NCBI RefSeq assembly: GCF_007197995.1
Contig: NZ_VKKH01000001.1
Location: forward strand, 372,001-436,000
Direction: 5' to 3'
Source of the DNA: Aliiglaciecola sp. M165
GTDB taxonomy: Bacteria; Pseudomonadota; Gammaproteobacteria; Enterobacterales; Alteromonadaceae
DNA: 64,000 bases
Shown in pieces: positions 10,801-19,048 of this stretch. The position numbers and the translations under genes are program-made. Numbering within the stretch: the first letter of the stretch is position 1; each line of letters opens with the position of its first letter. The notes below the pieces were generated by a model. The model was not told the origin of the DNA. It searched no databases and saw only the letters and a list, made by a program, of their open reading frames with translations.

Positions 10801-11005
10801 GTTCCAAAGGCGTTGCTACAGTTTTTGCGGCGATGTCCGCATTGGCACCGGGATAGGTTGCTGCAACCTGGATCGTCGGCGGTGCAATTTCCGGATATTG
10901 CTCAATCGGCAAAGTAAAATAGGCGAGGCCACCAATAATCAGGGTAATAATTGCCAGCACCGACGCAAATTTGGGTCGGTCGATAAAAAAGTGCGAAAAA
11001 TTCAT
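7835..11005 (-). CDS. RND multidrug efflux transporter, AcrB/MexB (HAE1) type
   Basis: A 1056-residue inner-membrane proton/drug antiporter, the usual HAE1 length. It begins MNFSHFFIDRPKFASVLAII, typical of AcrB/MexB. The proton-relay residues are present: paired Asp in GIVVDDAIVVVEN (about residue 411) in TM4 and Lys in GLASKNAILIVEF (about 940) in TM10. Two large periplasmic loops carry the porter and docking domains. The adaptor gene lies 14 bp upstream in the same operon. No outer-membrane channel or TetR repressor is adjacent, so a TolC encoded elsewhere is presumably used. Substrates are unknown. Confidence 0.95.
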   Translation of the reverse strand: MNFSHFFIDRPKFASVLAIITLIIGGLAYFTLPIEQYPEIAPPTIQVAATYPGANADIAAKTVATPLEQEINGIENMLYMSSQSTADGRVTITVTFKLGTDLDTAQVQVQNRVAIAEPRLPETVRRLGITTKKNSPDLMMVVNMFSPNGTYDQTYIANYVTLQIKDQLTRIDGVGDILVFGASQYSMRIWLDPDLIASIDMTASEVIGALRGQNIQVASGILNQAPVENGQTAFELSVQTQGRLIEPEQFANVIIKNTDGRIVRLKDVGRVELGAESYATRGYLGDKKAVALPIFQRPGSNALETAANIQATMKTLAESFPPDLAYDIAYNPTEFIAESITAVEVTIYEAVALVVLVILLFLQNWRAAIIPILAIPISLVGTFAVMSALGFSLNNLTLFGLVLAIGIVVDDAIVVVENMERLLAQGMKPFAAARQTMTEVGGALVAMGLVLVAVFLPTAFVGGISGQFYSQFGITIAVATMISVVVSLILSPALAALLFKPHDEQKKGSGPLGFFVNGFNKGMDATASGYGKLVCKLVRLGGIMSVVYVGLMLLTSFLFTKVPQGFIPAQDQGYLIVGIQLPPGASLERTDKVVQEAVERLLKIDGIENSVGFTGFSGATFTNASNSGAIFPVMTSFEDRAAKGIEFDQLVNSVRGEMAQIKEAFVVVIPPPSVRGVGNGGGFKMMLEDRRGRGLPVLEQAMWELAGAANQAPATTSVFSFFETNTPQLYADIDRERVERLGVPVSEVFSALEIYLGSSFVNDFNYLGRTFRVTAQADAPFRMSSDDIGRIRVRNNQGDMVPLSSVATFEYRSGPSRVPRYNLYPAADLIGDTSPGYSSGEAIATMERLAAEILPDGISYEWTELAYQQKQAGSSAILAFVFAVVFVFLLLVALYESWTLPLSVILIVPMCLLGAITGVFLAGMDNNILTQVGLIVLVGLASKNAILIVEFARQKEHEGEPLYKAASDAASLRLRPILMTSFAFILGVVPLVIASGAGAEMRQALGVAVFSGMLGVLFFGLIFTPVFYVLCRKLSMLVKGQKLDENGKVPLKEARE

Positions 11006-11019
11006 CTTATTTCTCCCAC

Positions 11020-12126
11020 CTAAAGGCTAAACTGTTCGCGAATATCCACCTCAACAGGCTCTGCAGGCATCCCTGGACGGATACGCATTAAGCCGTTAAC
11101 AATGATTCTATCGTTTGGTGCTAGCCCCGCTTCAATAACCCTCAACTCTGGCGTGTATAACTCACCAAGGGTAATGAATTTTCTACCTACTTGGTTTTCT
11201 TCATTTAGTGTGTAAACAAACTTGCGCGATTGGTCAGTACCAATCACCGCGTCAGGAATAAGCAGTGCCTCGACGTTTTCTCTCGCTAACAAACGCACTC
11301 GCCCAAAAATCCCCGGCAATAAAAACCCATCATCGTTTTCCAAAATCGCCCGAGCTAAAATTGTACCCGTGCTGCGTTCGACACGGTTGTCGACAAAATC
11401 CATCACACCCTCATGTGCATATTCAGTTTCATCCTGTAATTTAATTTTTACTGGATTTGGGGCAGTTCGCGAGCTCTCACGTTGAGCGGATTGGCTTAGA
11501 CGCATGTATTTGAGCAACGCCCCCTCACCGGCGTCAAAATAAAAGTGGATGGGATCAATGGATACAACAGTAGTTAAAAGGGTTGCGTTGTTGGCCGAAC
11601 CGTTGACTAAATTTCCAATATTGACTAAATCTCGAGAGACTAGGCCGTCTATTGGCGATTTAACTTCAGTGAATTCCATTTCTAATTTTGCGTTTTCGTA
11701 GCTGGCGCGGGCGTTTTCAAATTCGTTTAAGCGACGGTCAACTTCTTCCTGCGAAATCGAGTTTTTGCGACGCAAGTCATTGCCACGGTCAAGTTCTTTC
11801 TTGGCTAAATCAAACCTGGACTTGGCGCTTCGCAAAGCGATTTCAAAAGGTCTTTGATCGATCACAAATAACACATCGCCTTTGGCAACCGTTTGACCGT
11901 CTTTGAAATTAACCTTGTCCAGATAGCCACTTACCCGAGCACGGATCTCAACTTCTTCTACTGCACCAAAACGCCCGGTATATTCGTCCCATTGGGTGAT
12001 AACCGAAGTGATTGGCGTACTCACATCCACCTGCGGAGCTTGCATTTGAGGCTGTGTTTGCTGCTGTTCGGAGCAAGCTGATAATGTGATCACCGAAATG
12101 AGTAACGCTGTATGAACTAGACGCAT
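11020..12126 (-). CDS. RND periplasmic adaptor lipoprotein, MexA/AcrA type
   Basis: A 368-residue membrane fusion protein. The lipobox LSAC near residue 18 predicts a lipid-anchored mature Cys. It then shows the usual layout: beta-barrel and lipoyl halves around an alpha hairpin (about residues 95-165, rich in Lys/Glu/Arg), the lipoyl return EFTEVKSPIDGLVSRDLVN, then barrel and membrane-proximal domains. It links the transporter at 7835-11005 to an outer-membrane channel. It is the first gene of the operon and divergent from the molybdenum hydroxylase genes across a 241-bp gap. Confidence 0.94.
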   Translation of the reverse strand: MRLVHTALLISVITLSACSEQQQTQPQMQAPQVDVSTPITSVITQWDEYTGRFGAVEEVEIRARVSGYLDKVNFKDGQTVAKGDVLFVIDQRPFEIALRSAKSRFDLAKKELDRGNDLRRKNSISQEEVDRRLNEFENARASYENAKLEMEFTEVKSPIDGLVSRDLVNIGNLVNGSANNATLLTTVVSIDPIHFYFDAGEGALLKYMRLSQSAQRESSRTAPNPVKIKLQDETEYAHEGVMDFVDNRVERSTGTILARAILENDDGFLLPGIFGRVRLLARENVEALLIPDAVIGTDQSRKFVYTLNEENQVGRKFITLGELYTPELRVIEAGLAPNDRIIVNGLMRIRPGMPAEPVEVDIREQFSL

Positions 12127-12367
12127 TGCAAAAGTCCTTGGTCGCAGATTTAAGAGAGTTTATCGAAAAACGATTGAAGTGTTTTGAATTCAATAATTAG
12201 TTAGTGTAGCCAATACTATTTCGATCACTTAAATATTGCTTAATATTTTTTGTAATCGTCACACAGGTGTCTAAGAAAAAGACTATTCTTAATATTCAGA
12301 TTCTCGTAAGTTTCTTTATGCCTTAGAAACGTTTCATTACCACACACCCAAAAGATCGGAGGCCGTT
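12127..12367. promoter_or_regulatory. Divergent intergenic region, efflux operon / molybdenum hydroxylase
   Basis: This AT-rich 241-bp gap must hold promoters for both divergent operons. I see a small dyad GTTTCT (12310-12315) / AGAAAC (12325-12330) about 40 bp before the molybdenum hydroxylase start, and a strong GGAGG ribosome-binding site at its 3' end. No confident -35/-10 pair could be assigned. Confidence 0.4.
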
Positions 12368-12838
12368 ATGGCGATAACGTTAAATATCAATGGAACAAAA
12401 AAATCGGTGGATGTTCCTGCTGATACCCCATTGTTATGGGTCATAAGAGACGAACTCAAACTTACCGGCACAAAATTTGGTTGTGGTATGGCGCAGTGCG
12501 GAGCTTGCACTGTGCACTTAAATGGCGCTCCTCAGCGTTCATGTGTCATGCCCGTCGGCGCTGCAGCAAGTATGTCAATTACCACTATTGAGGCAGTTGA
12601 CGACCAATATAGCCAAGCCCTGCAAGCTGCGTGGGAAGAGCTCGATGTACCTCAATGCGGATATTGTCAGTCTGGGCAAATTATGAGCGCGATTGGCGTG
12701 TTGAAAAACCATCCTAATCCCACCGACCAAAATATTGATAATGGTATGTCTGGCAATATTTGTCGCTGTGCCAGCTATGGAAATATTCGCAAGGCAATCC
12801 TTTTGGCGGCTAGTAAAATTAAGACTACGGAGGTTTAA
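12368..12838 (+). CDS. iorA: [2Fe-2S] subunit of xanthine-dehydrogenase-family hydroxylase (IorA-like)
   Basis: A 156-residue electron-transfer subunit carrying two [2Fe-2S] clusters. The plant-ferredoxin cluster ligands are in FGCGMAQCGACTVHLNG, and the second cluster ligands in CGYCQSGQIM and GNICRCASYGNIRKAI. It matches the small subunit of isoquinoline 1-oxidoreductase-type enzymes, which pair with a large molybdopterin subunit and lack an FAD subunit. A strong GGAGG precedes the ATG. The large subunit starts 3 bp after the stop, with its own ribosome-binding site overlapping this gene's end. Confidence 0.92.
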   Translation: MAITLNINGTKKSVDVPADTPLLWVIRDELKLTGTKFGCGMAQCGACTVHLNGAPQRSCVMPVGAAASMSITTIEAVDDQYSQALQAAWEELDVPQCGYCQSGQIMSAIGVLKNHPNPTDQNIDNGMSGNICRCASYGNIRKAILLAASKIKTTEV

Positions 12839-12841
12839 GCG

Positions 12842-15028
12842 ATGGTTAACGACAACAAAACACTCAGTAGTTTAAGCCGACGCAGGTTTATCCAAGGTTC
12901 CGCAGCAGGATTGGTAATTGGCGTGCATCTGCCAATGTTTGTGGGGAAATCTGCCTTTGCTTCGCCAGCGAGTAACGATTTGGCAGCCAACGCTTTTGTG
13001 CGAGTTAACTCAGACAACACAGTTACGGTTTTAATCAAACACATTGAATTTGGTCAAGGCGCCTACACCGGGTTAGCGACGTTAGTTGCTGAGGACATGG
13101 AAGCCGCATGGTCACAAATGCGCGCTGAGCACGCACCCACTAATGTCGACTTATATAAAAATCTCGCGTTTGGCGTTCAAGGTACAGGTGGCTCCACAGG
13201 ATTGGCGAATTCCTATTTACAAATGCGTAGAGCAGGAGCCAATGCAAAACAGCTACTGGTCAATGCCGCGGCACAAGAATGGGGCGTGCCAGCTACCGAA
13301 ATTAGTGTAAATGAAGGTGTGGTTTCTCATTCTTCATCTGCAAAAAAGGCAACCTTTGGAGAGTTAGTCAAAACAGCTTCAACCCTTGAATTACCCAGTG
13401 AGGAACCTGTTCTCAAGTCTGCTGATTCGTTTCGCTTAATTGGTACTGACGTACCTAAAATCGATAGCATGGAAAAATCAACCGGTCAGGCTCAATACAC
13501 CTTGGATATTTATCAACCCAATATGCTTACCGCTGTCGTTGCACATGCGCCTGCATTTGGTGCCACAGTGAAATCTTTTGATGCAACTGGGGCTAAAAAA
13601 GTAGCTGGTGTGGTCGATGTTAAGCAAATTCCTTCGGGTATTGCTGTTTATGGGAAAAACACCCACGCGGCGATTAAAGGACGGCAAGCGTTACAGATAG
13701 ATTGGGATTTCTCCAAGGCTGAAACACGTAGTAGTGAACAACTCACCAAGGCTTTTCAGGCAGCTGTAAAACAGCCTGGCACTGAGGTGGTAAACCGTGG
13801 TGATGCAAAAAGTATTGTTGCAAATTCTAGCAACAGGTTGGAAGTCGAAATACTCTTCCCATATCTAGCCCATGCACCGATGGAAACCCTTGACGCGGTC
13901 ATGGTGTTTGAAGGTGACAAGTTGACAGCTTGGTTTGGCAGTCAAATTCCAACCATGGATCAGGGCTCAATTGCTGGCAACCTGGGATTAAAACCAGAAA
14001 ATGTCACCATTCACACTATGCTTGCTGGCGGCAGTTTTGGCCGTCGCACACAACCTGACGCTGGATTTGCTGTAGAGGCTGCGCAGGTTGCCAAGGCTGC
14101 GGGCAATGGGATACCCGTCAAAACTTTGTGGACCCGTGAAGATGATATTAAAGGCGGGCGGTACCGCCCAATGGCACTGCATAAAATGTCTGCTGCCATG
14201 GATCAACAAGGTAATATCACTGCTTGGCAACACGCAATCGCTACTCAATCTATTCTCAAAGGCACTATGTTTGAGAGCATGATGCAAAATGGCATTGACC
14301 CATCATCCGTTGAAGGGGTCAATGATTTGCAGTACGAAGTGCCCAATTTGTATGTGGATTTACATGATATGGAAGCGGGCGTACCAGTTCTTTGGTGGCG
14401 CTCAGTAGGGCATACCCACACAGCGTACGCAGTAGAAACCTTCATAGACATGCTTCTGGAAAAAGCCGAACAAGATCCAGTTCAAGGACGTCTTGCCTTA
14501 TTGGGCGACAGACCTCGAGAAAAAGGCGTATTAGAGCATGTCGCTAAAATGGAAGCTAAAGCAGGACCAGTGCCCGAAGGTCGTGCGAGAGGCGTTGCAG
14601 TCGTGAAGTCATTTGGAAGCTATGTGGCTCAGATTGCCGAAGTCAGTGTGGGTGATAATCAACTGCCTGTTGTACACCATGTATGGTGTGCGGTTGACTG
14701 TGGTTTAGCGGTCAATACAAATGTGGTTAGGGCGCAAATTGAAGGAGGCTTGGGCTATGGATTGGATGCTATGTTACATGGCGAAATCACTTTAGGTGAC
14801 AATGGTCAGGTAGAACAAAGCAACTTCCACGATTACACAGCATTGCGCATCAACCAAATGCCAAACGTGGAAATCGATATTATTAAATCAGCCGAGTCTC
14901 CCTCTGGCGTAGGCGAACCAGGAACGCCACCTATTGCCCCTGCAGTGAGTAACGCCTGGCGACGACTTACCGGTCAATATGTGCAAGTTTTGCCGTTCAC
15001 AAAAGGAATCAAACGACAAAATGCATAA
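12842..15028 (+). CDS. iorB: Molybdopterin-binding large subunit of aldehyde/isoquinoline oxidoreductase family (IorB-like)
   Basis: A 728-residue large subunit. The N-terminus has a twin-arginine motif SRRRFIQ followed by a hydrophobic stretch, so the cofactor-loaded complex is probably exported by Tat to the periplasm. Molybdopterin-contacting Gly/Arg motifs include AGGSFGRRTQPDAGFA (about residue 395), and the C-terminal GVGEPGTPPIAPAVSNA (about 695-710) has the active-site Glu. Substrate class is aldehydes or N-heterocycles; the exact one cannot be read. It forms an operon with the Fe-S subunit and probably with the AraC regulator 9 bp downstream. Cofactor insertion genes (XdhC type) are not nearby. 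Confidence 0.91.
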   Translation: MVNDNKTLSSLSRRRFIQGSAAGLVIGVHLPMFVGKSAFASPASNDLAANAFVRVNSDNTVTVLIKHIEFGQGAYTGLATLVAEDMEAAWSQMRAEHAPTNVDLYKNLAFGVQGTGGSTGLANSYLQMRRAGANAKQLLVNAAAQEWGVPATEISVNEGVVSHSSSAKKATFGELVKTASTLELPSEEPVLKSADSFRLIGTDVPKIDSMEKSTGQAQYTLDIYQPNMLTAVVAHAPAFGATVKSFDATGAKKVAGVVDVKQIPSGIAVYGKNTHAAIKGRQALQIDWDFSKAETRSSEQLTKAFQAAVKQPGTEVVNRGDAKSIVANSSNRLEVEILFPYLAHAPMETLDAVMVFEGDKLTAWFGSQIPTMDQGSIAGNLGLKPENVTIHTMLAGGSFGRRTQPDAGFAVEAAQVAKAAGNGIPVKTLWTREDDIKGGRYRPMALHKMSAAMDQQGNITAWQHAIATQSILKGTMFESMMQNGIDPSSVEGVNDLQYEVPNLYVDLHDMEAGVPVLWWRSVGHTHTAYAVETFIDMLLEKAEQDPVQGRLALLGDRPREKGVLEHVAKMEAKAGPVPEGRARGVAVVKSFGSYVAQIAEVSVGDNQLPVVHHVWCAVDCGLAVNTNVVRAQIEGGLGYGLDAMLHGEITLGDNGQVEQSNFHDYTALRINQMPNVEIDIIKSAESPSGVGEPGTPPIAPAVSNAWRRLTGQYVQVLPFTKGIKRQNA

Positions 15029-15037
15029 GGAAAAATC

Positions 15038-16189
15038 ATGTTAGAAAGCCCACAAGGTGTATTTTATGCACTGGCGTTAACCCTGTGTGTGTTTTCTTGT
15101 CTGGTGGTCAAAGGTGACGAAAAGTCGTCTTTTCGTGCGCCTTTTTTCTTTAGCATCTATTTGCTGCTAGAAGCCACAGGATTTGCGTTTGAATTCCTCG
15201 CACAAAGCCCTGGGTTGCCTCTAGGCGCGCTTTTTCTTGGATTGTTAATGGTCAGTTCATTTCTTGTAGCGCCCTGTCTTTATTTATTGGGCCGAGAATT
15301 GACCGAAGCTAGTCGCCCTGTTTTGCCCTCTTTGTTATCAAAACACGGACTGGTCATTATTGCGGGTTCAATTTTTACTCTGCCCTTGCTACACAGTGTC
15401 TATGTGAATAGTCTCGCGCCAGCTGGCACGACGCCAATTGGTTCAGCTCACAGCCTAGTCATACACACAACCATGTTGATTAGTATTGCCATTTTTAGCT
15501 TTCAAGTGCCCTACTACCTTGTTAAAACTCGCAAACTTGTCGTTCCCATGCAAAGCGATAATTTAAGCAAAAAAACATTGAATATCATGAATTTGCTTAT
15601 GCTGTTAGTGGTGACTAATTGGTTAATGAGCCTTTGTCGTGCGTTCAATTGTATGTTCATCAAGACAGACGGATTGCTGTTCGCCGCCATTGAAGTGGCG
15701 GTAACAGTTTGGGTATTGGTGCTTATCATTCGGCGCAGCCCCAATGCATTTGTTCAAGAGGAAACAACAGAGGCTCTCTTAAATAAAACACCATTGCAAT
15801 CAAAATACGCTAGAAGTGGTCTGGAAGCGCAGCAACACAAACGTATCGCAGATAAACTGCTCTATGCGATGGAAAAACAACAAGTTTACATCGATAGTAT
15901 GCTGACATTGCAGCGACTCAGCGCTCAAATAGGCGAAAAGTCCCATCATGTGTCCCAAGTGATCAATCAATCGTTCCATTGCAATTTTTTTGATTGGGTG
16001 AACCGCTACCGTATTACTCATGCACAAAATATGCTGTTGTCACAACCTAACATTACTATTTTAGAGGTAGCGATGGCATGCGGGTTTAATGCTAAATCAA
16101 CCTTCAATACTGCATTTAAAAAAGCTACATCTCAGACACCAAGTGAGTTTCGTCAACTCAATAAAAACACGGAATTCGTTGTTCAATAA
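15038..16189 (+). CDS. Membrane-anchored AraC-family transcriptional regulator
   Basis: A 383-residue protein with about seven hydrophobic helices in residues 8-230 and a C-terminal AraC/XylS DNA-binding domain (about 275-378). The first HTH contains LSAQIGEKSHHVSQVINQSF, and the second ends in the family signature EVAMACGFNAKSTFNTAFKK followed by TPSEFR. It is thus a one-component sensor whose DNA-binding domain is tethered to the inner membrane. Its position directly after the hydroxylase genes suggests that it controls them. AAGGA precedes the ATG. Confidence 0.88.
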   Translation: MLESPQGVFYALALTLCVFSCLVVKGDEKSSFRAPFFFSIYLLLEATGFAFEFLAQSPGLPLGALFLGLLMVSSFLVAPCLYLLGRELTEASRPVLPSLLSKHGLVIIAGSIFTLPLLHSVYVNSLAPAGTTPIGSAHSLVIHTTMLISIAIFSFQVPYYLVKTRKLVVPMQSDNLSKKTLNIMNLLMLLVVTNWLMSLCRAFNCMFIKTDGLLFAAIEVAVTVWVLVLIIRRSPNAFVQEETTEALLNKTPLQSKYARSGLEAQQHKRIADKLLYAMEKQQVYIDSMLTLQRLSAQIGEKSHHVSQVINQSFHCNFFDWVNRYRITHAQNMLLSQPNITILEVAMACGFNAKSTFNTAFKKATSQTPSEFRQLNKNTEFVVQ

Positions 16190-16279
16190 GTCATTTGCTG
16201 TATTAACCGATAAGACAGGACGCATCTAGCAAGTCATAGGGTTTTAATCCTTGCTCCTATTTCACCTTTGGAGCACCTC

Positions 16280-17356
16280 ATGGTTAATTCACTATTTGTT
16301 CGTCTTATTTTTACATTGCTAAATGTCTATTTACTTCTTTTTATCTTGGCTACTTCACAGGCTCATGCGCAAAGTCAAGTCGTGACTCGCCAGATAAATT
16401 CAACGATTTTACAAAACAATTTAATCGGTTTAGATACTAGCCGGCATATGACTATTTATTTGCCTGATGGATATGACACTCAAAACAAGCGTTACCCCGT
16501 TGTGTATTTTCTGCATAGCTTTTTTTGGAGTGATAAACAGATGTTTGAAGATGGCATTGTCAAGTCAATGCTGGATAAAAGCATTGCTAACGGCACGATC
16601 AAACCTTTCATACTCGTTGCCGCAGATTTTGGTAATCATCAAGTAGGAAGTTTCTACGAAAACTCCCCTGTTAGTGGAAGGTGGCTAGATTTTATCACTC
16701 AAGAATGGGTGCCCTATGTCGATTCTGAATTTCGCACGATTGCAAACAAAAATAGTCGTGGAGTTACCGGAGAAATGATTGGCGGTTACGGCGCGCTGAA
16801 ACTGGCGATGATGTTTCCAGACATCTTTTCCTCTGTGTATGCGCTGCACCCTGTTGGTACAGGGCTAGGATACAACCCAATGGTATCAAGACCAGATTGG
16901 CGGATCATCCATGAATCAAAATCCTTTGAAGAGCTGATGGCAAAAGGCAATATTTTTTCAACGATTTTTGCTGCGATGGCACAAGCCTATTCTCCCAATC
17001 CCAATCGTCCCCCATTGTATGCTGATTTTTTAGTGGAGCCTGTCGATGACGAATACAAAATCAATTATGAAACAGCGTACAAGTTAAGAAAGGCTTTTCT
17101 ACTGGACAGACAGATTCATCAGTATGCTGACAACTTACATCAATTGAGAGGGATTAAATTTGATTGGGGACGCTACGATACCAACCAGGACCATGTTCTA
17201 TCCAATCAAAACTTTACACGATTACTCGACGAATATGGCATTGAACACTCAGCCGAAGAATACAGAGGGGGTACGTTTGATAAAAATTGGATAGCAAATG
17301 GGCGCATAGAAGACAACGTACTACCGTTTTTTAATCGCTTACTTGAATTTGAATAA
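16280..17356 (+). CDS. Secreted esterase-fold (esterase D/Fes-like) protein lacking catalytic Ser
   Basis: About 358 residues with a signal peptide (to about residue 30, AHAQ) and the alpha/beta-hydrolase fold of the 'putative esterase' family: MTIYLPDGYDTQNKRYPVVY, then the strand leading to the nucleophile elbow. The elbow reads GEMIGGYGALKLAM where family members have G-x-S-x-G-G, so Ser is replaced by Met. The usual C-terminal G-G-H is GGTFDKNW, so His is also lost. An Asp-containing segment is kept. The protein is probably non-catalytic or uses a different mechanism. The ATG at 16280 has GGAG 8 nt upstream; a TTG at 16268 is less likely. Confidence 0.78.
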   Translation: MVNSLFVRLIFTLLNVYLLLFILATSQAHAQSQVVTRQINSTILQNNLIGLDTSRHMTIYLPDGYDTQNKRYPVVYFLHSFFWSDKQMFEDGIVKSMLDKSIANGTIKPFILVAADFGNHQVGSFYENSPVSGRWLDFITQEWVPYVDSEFRTIANKNSRGVTGEMIGGYGALKLAMMFPDIFSSVYALHPVGTGLGYNPMVSRPDWRIIHESKSFEELMAKGNIFSTIFAAMAQAYSPNPNRPPLYADFLVEPVDDEYKINYETAYKLRKAFLLDRQIHQYADNLHQLRGIKFDWGRYDTNQDHVLSNQNFTRLLDEYGIEHSAEEYRGGTFDKNWIANGRIEDNVLPFFNRLLEFE

Positions 17357-17384
17357 CCTGAGGTGACAATCAATTTTCAGATTC

Positions 17385-17419
17385 GGTTCAGCTAGGGTTA
17401 AGGCCCACTCCTCTATAAA
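17385..17419 (+). promoter_or_regulatory. Candidate OmpR-family (PhoP/PmrA-like) box plus -10 for the DUF3300 gene
   Basis: Two direct half-sites, GGTTCAG (17385-17391) and GGTTAAG (17396-17402), are spaced exactly 11 bp apart, one helical turn. A TATAAA (17414-17419) lies 11 bp further on. This is the geometry of promoters activated by PhoP/PmrA-like regulators, in which the box replaces the -35. A strong AGAGGAG ribosome-binding site follows. Confidence 0.45.
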
Positions 17420-17443
17420 TGAAGTATTAAAGAGGAGAAAACT

Positions 17444-18886
17444 ATGCAAAGTAAAACAAAATATGCGGTGATTTACCTTTGCTTGATTGGATTAACCGTC
17501 GCGTTGGCCGTTGACCTGGCCCAAGCACAAGAGTCACAGTCTGTGTCTGTAGAGGTGGTCGATGAATTTGATCAAAATGCTTCCTTAGCTGATTCTACCG
17601 AATCATCTGAAGCTAAAGTTCTGTTAAATCAAGCTGAACTCGACCAGATGTTGGCGCCCATTGCGCTGTATCCAGATACAGTGTTGTCACACGTTTTAGT
17701 TGCAGCGACTTATCCTCTGGAGCTTATTCAGGCTGCTAGGTGGCGTGAGGACAATCAAGATTTGACTGAAGATGAAGTATTAGACTCGATTGAAGATATG
17801 GATTGGGATCCGAGCGTTAAGGCTCTCACGCCTTTTCACGACTTACTTCAACAAATTACTGACGATTTAAACTGGTTGCAAGATTTAGGGGATGCCTTTC
17901 TTGTCAATGAAGAACAAGTGCTCAGTAGCATCCAGTCGTTGCGTCAAAAAGCCTATGCACAGGGCAATTTAAACAATAACGAATACATTGAAGTTATCGA
18001 AGAAGATGAAGATATTATCATAGAGCCCGTTGAGCGCGAGGTGGTATACATCCCTTACTACGATACACGCGTGGTATACGGCAATTGGTGGTGGAATGAT
18101 TATCCACCGAGATATTGGCATCGACCCGCACATTACTATTGGCATGCCGGTTTATATTGGAGCCCTAGGATCTACTTGCGCCATAGTATCTTTTTTGGTG
18201 CGTTTCATTGGAGCAACCGACACATCGTTGTAAACCATCATTATCCAAGAAGATATCGTTACGATGATGGTGTAAGACGAGTTGTCAATCACGAATATCA
18301 GCGCTGGCATCATAATCCTCATCACCGTAAAGGGGTGAGATACAGCCGCCACACACCTAAGTCGGTGTACCATCGTTCGCGTGTTAACAACAAGGTTGTG
18401 CGCTCTGTTGAGGGACAACGGCTAGTAAAAAGTTCACAAAATCGTCCGCCGCAAGTGAGAAACAGCCAAAGGCAGGTTCAAAAGCACGATAAAGTAGTGC
18501 GCACAAAACAAAGGCTGAATGAACAGAAGTATACAAAGTCATCCCAGCCAACGGTTAAACGCGGCCAAAGCCAGCGTAATCAGGTGGTAACGGCTTCTCG
18601 ACAGCAGCAAGGGCAAAGACAGGTTAAAACTCAGCAAAAATCATATCGCAGCAATTCCAGCCGAGAAGATGTGGTGAAGCGAGAGAAACAAAGGCAGCCG
18701 ACAACAAAACAGAATCGCCAGGCCGTTGTGCAAAGGCGTCCCGAACAGCGCAGAACTGTGCAACAGTCGAATAGACGGTCTGAGCAAAAAGTCCGAAGCA
18801 ATCGGTCCCATCAGCGCCCAAGTTCGCAACCCAGGCGCAGCTCGACGAATGTCAGAAGCTCACAACCCAAACAAAAACAGCGCTAA
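17444..18886 (+). CDS. DUF3300 domain-containing secreted protein
   Basis: 480 residues. The signal peptide is about 1-29 (AQAQ). DUF3300 spans about residues 60-280 with the hallmark LAPIALYPDTVLSHVLVAAT, YPLELIQAARW and an aromatic/His-rich segment (WHRPAHYYWHAGLYWSPR). From about residue 300 to the end it is low-complexity, Gln/Arg/Lys/Ser-rich and strongly basic, likely disordered and able to bind polyanions. The domain function is not known. The ribosome-binding site is strong, the upstream region has a candidate two-component operator, and a clean terminator follows. Confidence 0.88.
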   Translation: MQSKTKYAVIYLCLIGLTVALAVDLAQAQESQSVSVEVVDEFDQNASLADSTESSEAKVLLNQAELDQMLAPIALYPDTVLSHVLVAATYPLELIQAARWREDNQDLTEDEVLDSIEDMDWDPSVKALTPFHDLLQQITDDLNWLQDLGDAFLVNEEQVLSSIQSLRQKAYAQGNLNNNEYIEVIEEDEDIIIEPVEREVVYIPYYDTRVVYGNWWWNDYPPRYWHRPAHYYWHAGLYWSPRIYLRHSIFFGAFHWSNRHIVVNHHYPRRYRYDDGVRRVVNHEYQRWHHNPHHRKGVRYSRHTPKSVYHRSRVNNKVVRSVEGQRLVKSSQNRPPQVRNSQRQVQKHDKVVRTKQRLNEQKYTKSSQPTVKRGQSQRNQVVTASRQQQGQRQVKTQQKSYRSNSSREDVVKREKQRQPTTKQNRQAVVQRRPEQRRTVQQSNRRSEQKVRSNRSHQRPSSQPRRSSTNVRSSQPKQKQR

Positions 18887-18901
18887 TACTGGCGTAAGTT
18901 T

Positions 18902-18938
18902 AAAAAAGCCTATGGATTTTAAACCCATAGGCTTTTTT
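18902..18938 (+). terminator. Rho-independent terminator after the DUF3300 gene
   Basis: Perfect 14-bp arms AAAAAAGCCTATGG / CCATAGGCTTTTTT with a 9-nt loop, starting 15 bp after the stop and ending in a T run. The leading A run makes it bidirectional in form. Confidence 0.93.
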
Positions 18939-19048
18939 AGTGTTTCTAGCTCGCATAACAAATTCATATGATAAATAAGGCTTTTCGTTAGGTAAATTAT
19001 GCCTATAATGGAAAAAGTGTTAGGTAATAAGACGTTGGTAAACAGGAA

